Below, piece by piece: positions 1-6,942 of a stretch of 15,645 bases of DNA (its first letter is position 1; every line of letters begins with the position of its first letter). The position numbers and the translations under genes were made by a program. The DNA is from Blastocatellia bacterium (GTDB lineage: Bacteria; Acidobacteriota; Blastocatellia; Chloracidobacteriales; JADJPF01), in NCBI GenBank assembly GCA_016789295.1, contig JAEUQL010000026.1:1-15645 (forward strand), in the 5' to 3' direction. The notes under the pieces are model-generated. The model was not told where the DNA came from, did no database searches, and saw nothing but the letters and a program-made list of their open reading frames with translations.

Positions 1-1
1 T

Positions 2-361
2 CTTTTTTCACCTGACTACATAAGCGATCAAGGAATACTAGTTAATCTGATCCTACTTGGATGGTTAGAAGCTGGTGTTGCTTTCCAACGTACTCCAGAA
101 GAGATAATACAGGTATATTCTATAGTCAGAAAACTAACAACCACAGAACTTCAGCAGTTTCATTACGATCAAAATAGACTCAAACTCAACTATTATTCTA
201 GCCTGACACTGGCAGCAAGCTATATGGCAACTCCGCTACTACTTTCAATAATCGACCGGCTTGAGAAATTTGCCAGTAGTGAAGATTTGAGCCGATTATC
301 ACTGCTCAGAAAAAATATTGAATGGCAACAAGCAGTTGGAACAATAGGGCAAAAGAGATAA
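2..361 (+). CDS. C-terminal 119 residues of an unrecognised protein (5' end outside window)
   Basis: An open frame enters from the left edge and ends at TAA (359-361); its start lies outside the window. The 119 residues look like a mostly helical C-terminal region, with leucine-rich stretches such as ILVNLILLGWLEAG near the start and PLLLSIIDRLEKF in the middle, and a basic end (GTIGQKR). I see no catalytic motif, cysteine cluster or clear membrane segment, and I do not recognise the family. The frame is uninterrupted and has codon use like the neighbouring genes, which supports a real gene over chance. The next gene is on the opposite strand and converges on it across about 200 bp. Confidence 0.6.
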   Translation, partial: LFSPDYISDQGILVNLILLGWLEAGVAFQRTPEEIIQVYSIVRKLTTTELQQFHYDQNRLKLNYYSSLTLAASYMATPLLLSIIDRLEKFASSEDLSRLSLLRKNIEWQQAVGTIGQKR

Positions 362-461
362 GTCTTCTTGCTGAGTAAACCTGCTGCCCTACTTCTAAAG
401 ACATTTAGTGTCGAGATATATCTTTACCTAATCCAGCCTTTTCAATAGCCCAAAGTGTGGA

Positions 462-523
462 TAAAAGAAAATAAGCTAGGCAATAAATTATTCCAGTATA
501 TAGAGTTAAGTTACTGCCTAGCT
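462..523 (-). terminator. Probable intrinsic terminator of the secreted-protein gene
   Basis: A perfect 9-bp inverted repeat, AGCTAGGCA (474-482) and TGCCTAGCT (515-523), is separated by 32 nt. Read on the minus strand the second arm is followed at once by a T-rich run (TTATTTTCTTTT, about 462-473), as expected of a factor-independent terminator 38 bp past the stop of the minus-strand gene ending at 561. The loop is longer than usual, which lowers confidence. On the plus strand the hairpin is followed by an A-rich sequence, so it should act in one direction only. Confidence 0.5.
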
Positions 524-560
524 GAAAAAGTGCAACTTTGATTAGTAAATACTTGCTATT

Positions 561-2048
561 CTAATCCTCATCAAATTTTGTTTCAACATCAGTCTGATAC
601 TTTTTGTAGTCACTGTATTTGAAGATCGTGTCTTGGTTAAACTTAACAAACAGCAGTGCTTTAGCAGATATGTTGATTTCTGCATAGGATGGCAGCCATA
701 TCTCATCTCTAATTTTTTCTTGTTCAAACACAAAGGCTGTATTTGGTGAAATAGAAGCCAGCAAGCCTCCACCAATTTTGAAAGAGTCGAGGAATTTAGC
801 TTCTAGCCTTACAATTTGTTTTGCCTGTTCATCAACAAAGAAAGTTCCAGCAAGTTTATTTATTATGTTTTCAGCACGGTTTTTTGGTTTGAAACTTTTG
901 CGTGGTTCAAAGTCAAATGCTATCACTTCGTGGTCTCTAAAATTCTCTCTGCGTACAGAAGTCACTTCACTTGTCTGCAAGATAGCTAGTATATTGACTC
1001 TTTCATCATCATCGTCATCTTTCTTCTTCTTTTTCTGATTGTTTTCCCGTTTTTGCTGCTCTTTTCGTATCTCTGCAATCTCTTTTTCTACTCTCTTATC
1101 TTCTTTTTTGCGTTCAGACTCAGAAAGTTCTTTACCATTTTTGATAACCAGCTTTTCTACAAACTCTCTTGACACAGGAATCACATCATAAACATTTGTT
1201 TCTGTCTCTTTGATCTCTCCTTTGCCGTCTCTCTGGTTTGTAGTCTCGGTCTTGCGAAAGGTATAGAACTCACGTCTTTCTTGAACCTGCTTCTGATTGG
1301 CCATTACAGCAGTGAGTAACTGTTCAACATCAGGAAGGGTTTGACCTTCAGGCTGAGGAAAGAGGAAGGTTTTTTGGTCAACAGAGCGGTTGTAGTTGAC
1401 TTCAGACACATTAAGCAGATACTCACCAACACTGCTTTTAATTCTTATTTGGAAAGGTTCTACAGTCTTTTCTACTTTGCGATAATCGCTAAAGACTATC
1501 TCTTCTGTAGAGTCGGATATTTGATATTGCAAGTTAATTGGCAGGTTAGAAGAAACGTCAAAAAATATTCTGGTGCTTGCATCAAGAAGCGAAAAGTCTA
1601 CAGCAACAGCATCCTTGTTTTCGATGGTTGTCTTTTCAGCAAGCTTATTGCTGATCTTATATTTTGACAGGTCACGAAGCCTTGAGTTGAGAAGGATCGA
1701 GTAGAGTCGGAAATTCTTTTTTTCATCCCCTAGAACAGTCTTTGCGCCCTTGGAATCTTCTTTCCAGACAGACTTACCGTTAAAACATATTCTGTATTTT
1801 TCCTGCTGGGTAGTAAGCTCAAAAAGAAGCTTGTCTGGCTCGGAAAAAGTATAGCTAAAAGAGCCTGCTTCTTGTTCAACTGCTCCAACTTTTTGAGCAG
1901 TTCCGGTAATTAGTGTAGTTTTAAGTTTTTTTACAACATCTCCGCCAGTAGCTTTCTTGTATTTTTCTAAAACCTTATCGGCAGAGCCTGCAAAAGAGAC
2001 TTCAACAGAAATAAGTAGTATAAAAAGCAAGAGTAGTAGCCGTTTCAT
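561..2048 (-). CDS. Secreted two-part hypothetical protein with LolA-like N-terminal half
   Basis: A 495-residue protein with a clear Sec signal peptide (MKRLLLLLFILLISVEVSFA, likely cut after Ala20). There is no lipobox cysteine, so it is probably periplasmic or secreted. Residues about 24-235 begin with KVLEKYKKATGGDVVKKLKT and continue in beta-rich sequence, in the manner of the outer-membrane-lipoprotein-sorting (LolA-like) proteins common in Acidobacteriota. Residues about 240-495 form a second beta-rich part with a charged insert of five Lys and five Asp (about 338-349) after a Lys/Glu-rich helix. The ATG is preceded by AAGGGG at 6-nt spacing (2055-2060), supporting this start. The gene stands alone, divergent from the GDT1-type transporter. 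The function is unknown; lipoprotein carriage or envelope maintenance is only an inference from the fold resemblance. Confidence 0.8.
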   Translation of the reverse strand: MKRLLLLLFILLISVEVSFAGSADKVLEKYKKATGGDVVKKLKTTLITGTAQKVGAVEQEAGSFSYTFSEPDKLLFELTTQQEKYRICFNGKSVWKEDSKGAKTVLGDEKKNFRLYSILLNSRLRDLSKYKISNKLAEKTTIENKDAVAVDFSLLDASTRIFFDVSSNLPINLQYQISDSTEEIVFSDYRKVEKTVEPFQIRIKSSVGEYLLNVSEVNYNRSVDQKTFLFPQPEGQTLPDVEQLLTAVMANQKQVQERREFYTFRKTETTNQRDGKGEIKETETNVYDVIPVSREFVEKLVIKNGKELSESERKKEDKRVEKEIAEIRKEQQKRENNQKKKKKDDDDDERVNILAILQTSEVTSVRRENFRDHEVIAFDFEPRKSFKPKNRAENIINKLAGTFFVDEQAKQIVRLEAKFLDSFKIGGGLLASISPNTAFVFEQEKIRDEIWLPSYAEINISAKALLFVKFNQDTIFKYSDYKKYQTDVETKFDED

Positions 2049-2097
2049 TCTAGACCCCTTAATAGTCTCTATAATCTGTAGCTTCTATTTTTAACGT

Positions 2098-2112
2098 TCT
2101 GACAACGTCAGA
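2098..2112. repeat. Short perfect inverted repeat TCTGAC-AAC-GTCAGA
   Basis: Six-bp perfect arms with a 3-nt centre lie in the divergent spacer between the secreted-protein gene and the GDT1-type transporter gene. No T-run follows on either strand, so it is not a terminator. It could be an operator, or could be chance in a 220-bp spacer. Confidence 0.3.
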
Positions 2113-2202
2113 AATTAACACCTCTGTTCAGAAATTTCCCTGAAAAGGTACGGGTTGTCTTGGTTTGATAGCAGCAGGTAGATGAATAGCTTCTGTCTGA
2201 AG

Positions 2203-2232
2203 TTGCTAAAAAATCTATCCTGTTATGATAAC
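2203..2232 (+). promoter_or_regulatory. Candidate promoter of the GDT1-type gene, with palindromic -10
   Basis: TTGCTA (2203-2208) and TATGAT (2224-2229) resemble sigma-70 -35 and -10 boxes, though the 15-nt spacer is short. The -10 box lies inside the perfect palindrome GTTAT-G-ATAAC (2222-2232), which a repressor could bind. The boxes lie 38-67 bp upstream of the ATG at 2270. I looked for the manganese-sensing yybP-ykoY riboswitch core that often precedes such transporters and did not find it. Confidence 0.3.
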
Positions 2233-2269
2233 CTTTCATCCTCAAATAGATAATATCTGGTAGGTTTTG

Positions 2270-2833
2270 ATGGACATATTCTTTAGTTCCCTTCTTTTGA
2301 TAGTTGTAACAGAACTTGGGGATAAGACGCAGTTGCTATCTTTTGCACTGGCCTCAAGGTTTCAACGTCATTGGTCTATACTTGGAGCGATAGTTGTAGC
2401 AACAATAGCAAACCATTTAATTGCGGCATTTGCAGGAGATTTTATAGCCAAGTTGCTTTCACCTAATCTACTTGCAGTTTTAGTTGGTGGGTCTTTTATA
2501 GGCTTTGCTATTTGGGCACTACTACCAGAAGAGGAGGAAGAAGAAAGGATCTCCGACAGGTTTGGACCTTTTTTAACCACACTACTACTGTTCTTTCTCG
2601 CAGAGATGGGAGACAAGACGCAACTGAGCGCAGCAGCACTTGGAGCCAAATTTCAGAAACCTTTTCTAGTAGTAGCTGGAACTACTTGTGGAATGATGTT
2701 AGTCAACGGCCCATCGGTCTGGCTTGGTAAGAAAATACACAAATTGATTCCAGCCAAAGCTATAAAGTTTATTGCCGCAACTATCTTTCTGATTTTCGGA
2801 CTCCTAACTCTTGCTACACTGTTGGTAAGGTAA
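2270..2833 (+). CDS. GDT1/TMEM165 (UPF0016) family divalent-cation transporter
   Basis: A 187-residue membrane protein with the two family signatures ELGDKTQLLSFALA (Glu15 to Thr20 region) and EMGDKTQLSAAALGA in the second half. Each follows a hydrophobic helix, giving the usual six-helix, two-repeat layout with a short acidic cytoplasmic linker (EEEEEE) between. The acidic motifs form the cation path. Studied members export Mn2+ (MneA/Mnx type) or move Ca2+/Mn2+ against protons, so manganese efflux is the best functional guess. An in-frame TTG lies directly before the ATG; I prefer the ATG, which gives MDIFF. The length is normal for bacterial members. The gene converges on the pseudouridine synthase gene with an 18-bp gap. 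Confidence 0.9.
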   Translation: MDIFFSSLLLIVVTELGDKTQLLSFALASRFQRHWSILGAIVVATIANHLIAAFAGDFIAKLLSPNLLAVLVGGSFIGFAIWALLPEEEEEERISDRFGPFLTTLLLFFLAEMGDKTQLSAAALGAKFQKPFLVVAGTTCGMMLVNGPSVWLGKKIHKLIPAKAIKFIAATIFLIFGLLTLATLLVR

Positions 2834-2851
2834 AGGGTTCCAACTTTTGTC

Positions 2852-3613
2852 TTACTGTCTTAGGAGAGAGAGCATCTTTTCAAACTCTTTTGGAATAGGA
2901 GCCTCAACACTCACCGAAGTGTGCAAGAAAGGGTGCTTAAACTCAAGTCTAGCAGCGTGAAGAGCAAGCCTATCATCTTCAGAAAATTTCCCAATACGGT
3001 TATAGATTGTGTCAGCAACTACTGGATGGCCAACGTGCGCAAGGTGAACACGTATCTGGTGAGTTCTTCCAGTAACAGGCTCAACCGATAGAAGTGTATG
3101 TTTTTTGAAACGCTCAACTACTTGAAAGTTGGTTATAGATTGTCTGCCTTGAATTCTGTTAACCGCCATTAGCCCACGGTGTTTTGGATGTTCTGCAATC
3201 GGCTCGTTAACAGTAAAATTGTCCTTTGCCAAAACACCATCAACAAGGGCATAGTAGAGCTTGGAGACTTTGCGTTCTTCAAATCTTTTAGTCATCTGGG
3301 CAAGAACAGGACGGTTCTTGGCAAGTAGTAGCAGACCACTGGTTTCGGCATCTAATCTGTGGATATTTGCAATAAATCTCAGATGACGTCTTCTAGCCCA
3401 AGGAACACCTTTTTCCAAACCTTCTCTCAACATCAGCATAAGATTTCTACCTGTCTTGTCCCAGTGTGCAGGAGCGACAAGTAGACCTGAAGGTTTATCT
3501 ATGGCCATTAGATATCTATCTTCATAAAGCACTTTCACGGTGATTGAATTTGTTAGACGCAAAGTCTCAACATATTCTTTCTTCTTATCTATCTGAGCTT
3601 CACTTTGAACCAT
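2852..3613 (-). CDS. RluA-family RNA pseudouridine synthase
   Basis: A 253-residue enzyme that isomerises uridine to pseudouridine in rRNA or tRNA. The catalytic motif HRLDAETSG is present with the aspartate at residue 88. Other family marks are VLYEDRYLMAIDKPSGLLVAP near the N-terminus, KLYYALVDG, GRTHQIRVHLAHVGHPVVADTIY and LHAARLEFKHP. There is no N-terminal S4 domain, unlike RluC and RluD, so it is of the short RluA-like type; the target base cannot be read from sequence. It begins 8 bp after the amidohydrolase stop and is probably the last gene of a four-gene operon. Its link to the upstream dehydrogenases is likely only co-transcription. Confidence 0.93.
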   Translation of the reverse strand: MVQSEAQIDKKKEYVETLRLTNSITVKVLYEDRYLMAIDKPSGLLVAPAHWDKTGRNLMLMLREGLEKGVPWARRRHLRFIANIHRLDAETSGLLLLAKNRPVLAQMTKRFEERKVSKLYYALVDGVLAKDNFTVNEPIAEHPKHRGLMAVNRIQGRQSITNFQVVERFKKHTLLSVEPVTGRTHQIRVHLAHVGHPVVADTIYNRIGKFSEDDRLALHAARLEFKHPFLHTSVSVEAPIPKEFEKMLSLLRQ

Positions 3614-3621
3614 TCTGTCTC

Positions 3622-4566
3622 TTATTTCTTACCTTCTGCAGGCTTTTCTTCTTTCTCTTCTATGCGAAAGAGTTTTAAGGCATTGTTACGGATTATCAGT
3701 TGAAACTCTTCAGGTTTGAGAGAGTATTTAAGGGCGTTGATCATTTTGTAATAGAAGTCGTAATGATAGCGACCAAAATATGTTGCATCACTGCCAAAAA
3801 CTATTCTCTCAGGGCCAACTGCTTCGAGGGCTTCTTGAATAGAGACAAGGTCAGCTTGAGAAGTCTCCAGATAGATTATTGCGTCGTTTTTCTGTTTTGC
3901 AGTCTTTGCTATTGCAATAGCATCCTCGTGATCTGTACCAAAGCCCATATGGAAAAAGACAAAAGGGACTGTTGGGTATTGGCGAGCAACTTCATAAAGT
4001 ACTTGTGGATTTGAGTTTGCAGTTTTTCCACAATGAAAAAGTGCAGGAACTTTATACTTTTCACACAGTTTCAAGTAAGGTGCTACAGAAGAAGATTTTG
4101 GCGAAAAATGGTTAAAGTCAGGATGAAACTTTATAGCAAGAAACTTCTTGTCACGTAGAAAAGGCTCTATGTTGTCAGCACTGGCACCTTTGGCCCCAGG
4201 TTTTGCCCAGGCTACAGGTTTGAGCTGTGGATTTGCAGCACAAACACGTGCAGTCTCTTCATTGATAGTAACTTCATCAAGGTTCGCAGTTGTGCCAGGA
4301 AGATCTGCACCATCAATGTTGGAGATTAGTGCATAGCGAACATAATTCTCTTTGAGGTTGGTTATAAGATTTTCAGTACTAAGGTCAAAGCCTTTAAACT
4401 TGCCTATGTGAGCATGAATGTCTATCAGACCTGCTTCTTTAAGTCTTGGTGGACCTTGCCTAGCTCTTTGAAGACGAGAGCAGGCTATTGACCCCGTAGA
4501 TAAAAAGATACCTAACAGTAGTAAGAAGGTTAGTAACTTTAGTCGCCTATTTAGAAAGCTTTTCAT
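3622..4566 (-). CDS. Exported amidohydrolase (TIM-barrel, amidohydrolase_2 type)
   Basis: A 314-residue metal-dependent hydrolase. After a basic, hydrophobic leader (residues 1-29, ending SIAC) comes the barrel, with IDIHAHIG (His51, His53), IKFHPDF, ALFHCGK, VFFHMGFG and the late FGSDATYF aspartate. These match the metal-ligand order of the amidohydrolase_2 family, whose members hydrolyse or decarboxylate small carboxylates and lactones. The leader looks like a signal peptide with Cys29 as a possible lipid site. Ser rather than Leu at -3 makes the lipobox weak, so a plain membrane anchor is possible. The C-terminus is charged (EEKEEKPAEGKK). It starts 23 bp after the dehydrogenase upstream and stops 8 bp before the pseudouridine synthase. 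The substrate is unknown. Confidence 0.85.
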   Translation of the reverse strand: MKSFLNRRLKLLTFLLLLGIFLSTGSIACSRLQRARQGPPRLKEAGLIDIHAHIGKFKGFDLSTENLITNLKENYVRYALISNIDGADLPGTTANLDEVTINEETARVCAANPQLKPVAWAKPGAKGASADNIEPFLRDKKFLAIKFHPDFNHFSPKSSSVAPYLKLCEKYKVPALFHCGKTANSNPQVLYEVARQYPTVPFVFFHMGFGTDHEDAIAIAKTAKQKNDAIIYLETSQADLVSIQEALEAVGPERIVFGSDATYFGRYHYDFYYKMINALKYSLKPEEFQLIIRNNALKLFRIEEKEEKPAEGKK

Positions 4567-4589
4567 GACTATCTCTAATTTTCGTGAGT

Positions 4590-5612
4590 TTAGAAGACTA
4601 TTACAGCCTTGAGAGTATCGCCCACTTCGGCCATTTTAGCAAAAGCTTCAGAAGTCTGCTCTATCGGATAGCGACCTGTGATGAGTCTATCGGCTCTAAC
4701 AACTCCTCTAGATATAAGGTCGAGAGCTTCGCGTGTGTCGTAAGGACCACAAGAGTAACTTGATACAATCGATATCTCATTAAAGTATAGGTGGTAAGGC
4801 TCTACTTCAAGCTTCTCTCCAGGAGAAGACCCCATAAAGAAGACCACTGTACTCCCTTTTCCTGCACACTCGATACCAAGCTTCATCACTTCTGGTTTTG
4901 GTGGACCAACCACGACGATGTCAGCCATTTCGCCATCTGTAAGCTTTGATACAGCTTCGCGAAGGTCTTCTTTGGAAACATCTACAACACTATCTGCACC
5001 AAGTTCAAGAGCCTTTTTGCAACGCGAATCGACTAGGTCAGCCCCTATTATTTGCGATGCTCCATAATGACGAGCAAGGACAACATTGAGCTGTCCCATA
5101 ATTCCAAGCCCTATCTGTAGAACCCTTTCACCACCAGACATGGCAGCTCTTTTGAAAGACTTGACTGAGCAAGCAGTCGGCTCTATCAGAGCACCATCTT
5201 CATAAGAGACATTGTCAGGAAGTTTCAAAGTATCGTTACGAAGGTTTATCTCTGGAACAAGAAAGTATTCTGCAATTCCGCCTGGAGATATGGAGCTTCT
5301 CTTCCAAGTTTGACACATCGAGAAGAAACCACGCCGACAGTTTTTGCATACAAAGCAGGGCGCGTGGTGATGAACAAAGACTCGATCACCTACTTTGAAG
5401 TCTCTGACTTCACTGCCTACAGCAACAATCTCTCCCGCAGGTTCATGACCAAGTACTATGGGAGCCTTCTTTTTGATATACCAAGGGGTTACATCTCCAG
5501 AACAGATGCCGCAAGCTCTTACTTTTACTAAAGCTTCTCGTGAGCCTACGTCGGGAATAGGCATCTGCTCTATTCTGATGTCATTGAAATCATAGATGCG
5601 AGCTACTTTCAT
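4590..5612 (-). CDS. Zinc-dependent medium-chain dehydrogenase (first of a tandem pair)
   Basis: A 340-residue NAD(P)-dependent alcohol/polyol dehydrogenase of the MDR superfamily. Catalytic zinc ligands are visible as Cys37 (GICSGD), His56-Glu57 (GHEPAGE) and the glutamate of ALIEPTAC. The structural zinc site has four cysteines at 86, 89, 92 and 100. The Rossmann fingerprint is QIGLGIMGQL. The frame can be extended by three codons to a TTG (5619-5621), but the ATG at 5610-5612 gives the normal family start (MKVARIYDF), so I use it. The gene lies 29 bp after the second dehydrogenase and 23 bp before the amidohydrolase, all on one strand. It may act on a sugar alcohol, threonine-like or aromatic alcohol; sequence alone does not decide. 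Confidence 0.92.
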   Translation of the reverse strand: MKVARIYDFNDIRIEQMPIPDVGSREALVKVRACGICSGDVTPWYIKKKAPIVLGHEPAGEIVAVGSEVRDFKVGDRVFVHHHAPCFVCKNCRRGFFSMCQTWKRSSISPGGIAEYFLVPEINLRNDTLKLPDNVSYEDGALIEPTACSVKSFKRAAMSGGERVLQIGLGIMGQLNVVLARHYGASQIIGADLVDSRCKKALELGADSVVDVSKEDLREAVSKLTDGEMADIVVVGPPKPEVMKLGIECAGKGSTVVFFMGSSPGEKLEVEPYHLYFNEISIVSSYSCGPYDTREALDLISRGVVRADRLITGRYPIEQTSEAFAKMAEVGDTLKAVIVF

Positions 5613-5641
5613 TGCAGTCAACCGCTTTTAAGCTACAACTG

Positions 5642-6667
5642 TTAAGGGATCACAGCATACTTGATACAGTCTCCTCGTTGAAGTAAGGAGAAGACTTCGT
5701 GTAGCTGGTTTAGTGGAAATTGGTCAGTAATAAGGGATTTCCCCATAAGCCTTCCATCAGAGAGCAGTTCATATGACTGCTTCACAGCAGCACGAGTTAG
5801 ATGAAAAGGGCTTCGAATAGTTATCTGGTCATAATGCAAGCGGTGTGTGTCAAAAGTGACGGTCGAACCCTGTTTGCATCCGCCAAAGAAAATAACCTCT
5901 CCACCACGCCGTACCATGTTTACAGAAGCCTCCCAAACAGGAGGTTGTCCAGTACATTCAATTACTAGGTCAGCACCCCGCCCATCTGTCGCCTCAAGTA
6001 TCGACTCTCTGTAAAGACCTTCGTTTACATCTACCACTTTGTATGCACCAAGTTTTTTTGCAAGCTGGAGTTTGTATGGCCTACGGGCAAGTACAATAAC
6101 TTTTCTAACACCAAAAGCGTGTAGTGCCAGCAGATGTAGTAACCCTATTGCACCTGCTCCTATAACAACTACAGTGTCATCTTCTTTCAGCTTTGGAAGG
6201 CTTAAGCCATGTAGTACACAAGCGAGCGGTTCAAGTAAAGCAGCTTCTTGAAATGAAAGGTTGGCAGGCTTTTCAAACATATTTTGTGAAACAACTGGAG
6301 CAGGTACTCTTATGTACTCTGCATATGCACCCAGTGCATAGTTTGCCATAGCCCCATCACAGATGTTTTCTTGGCCTCTTTGGCAGAAGTAACACTGGCC
6401 ACAAGGACCCGATGGGACTGACATTACTTCATCGCCTTCTTTGAAATTTTTAACACCTTTGCCAACTTGGGCTATTTCACCGGAAAACTCGTGACCAAAG
6501 AGTGTAGGGAGTGGAAATTTTGGGTGGCCACGCAGAAAGGTCTTTAGATCGGTTCCACAAGTAAGAGCTGCCCGAACCTTCACAACTACTTCACCTGCAC
6601 CTGCCGTTGGTGTTTCTACCTCTCTTAGCTCTATCTGACCAGGCTTAATTAATAAGTTTGCCAACAT
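5642..6667 (-). CDS. Zinc-dependent medium-chain dehydrogenase (second of a tandem pair)
   Basis: A 341-residue MDR-superfamily dehydrogenase, related to but clearly diverged from its downstream neighbour. Catalytic zinc ligands are Cys37 (TCGTD), His59-Glu60 (GHEFSGE) and Glu146 (LLEPLAC). Structural zinc cysteines are 89, 92, 95 and 103. The NAD-binding fingerprint GAGAIG is at 170-175. It most resembles sorbitol/L-iditol and threonine dehydrogenases in layout. It is the first gene of the minus-strand cluster, so the promoter should lie in the 275-bp divergent spacer before the FHA-protease gene; I could not pick a convincing one there. The pair probably arose by an old duplication, and the two could act in sequence on one compound or on stereoisomers (inference). 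Confidence 0.92.
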   Translation of the reverse strand: MLANLLIKPGQIELREVETPTAGAGEVVVKVRAALTCGTDLKTFLRGHPKFPLPTLFGHEFSGEIAQVGKGVKNFKEGDEVMSVPSGPCGQCYFCQRGQENICDGAMANYALGAYAEYIRVPAPVVSQNMFEKPANLSFQEAALLEPLACVLHGLSLPKLKEDDTVVVIGAGAIGLLHLLALHAFGVRKVIVLARRPYKLQLAKKLGAYKVVDVNEGLYRESILEATDGRGADLVIECTGQPPVWEASVNMVRRGGEVIFFGGCKQGSTVTFDTHRLHYDQITIRSPFHLTRAAVKQSYELLSDGRLMGKSLITDQFPLNQLHEVFSLLQRGDCIKYAVIP

Positions 6668-6942
6668 AGACTTAGCCTATTCAAAAGCATTCAATAAATC
6701 AACCAAGCATAGCTGAAGACAGTAGACTTGGATGGTAAAGATGAAAGAAGCAAAAATAATACTACATATAATAGAAATTTGACTGGAGAGATCGCCGAAA
6801 ATGCCTCGAAAGGAGTTTACAAAGAGTTTTCCCTATTCTAGGTCTTGCTGTTCAATAAGTACAAGTTGTAAGATAATCAGCAGAAAAATTACTGTAGATA
6901 ATTTCAATAACCAGTTTTTGGCCAGAGAAGTTTGGTAGTCTC

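Noticed and set aside
2049..2269. Possible yybP-ykoY manganese riboswitch before the GDT1-type gene
   Set aside because: The conserved core sequences of that riboswitch are not present in the spacer.
6668..6942. TTGACT at about 6779 and TATAAT at about 6766 as promoter boxes in the divergent spacer
   Set aside because: Neither has a matching partner box at normal spacing toward either flanking gene.
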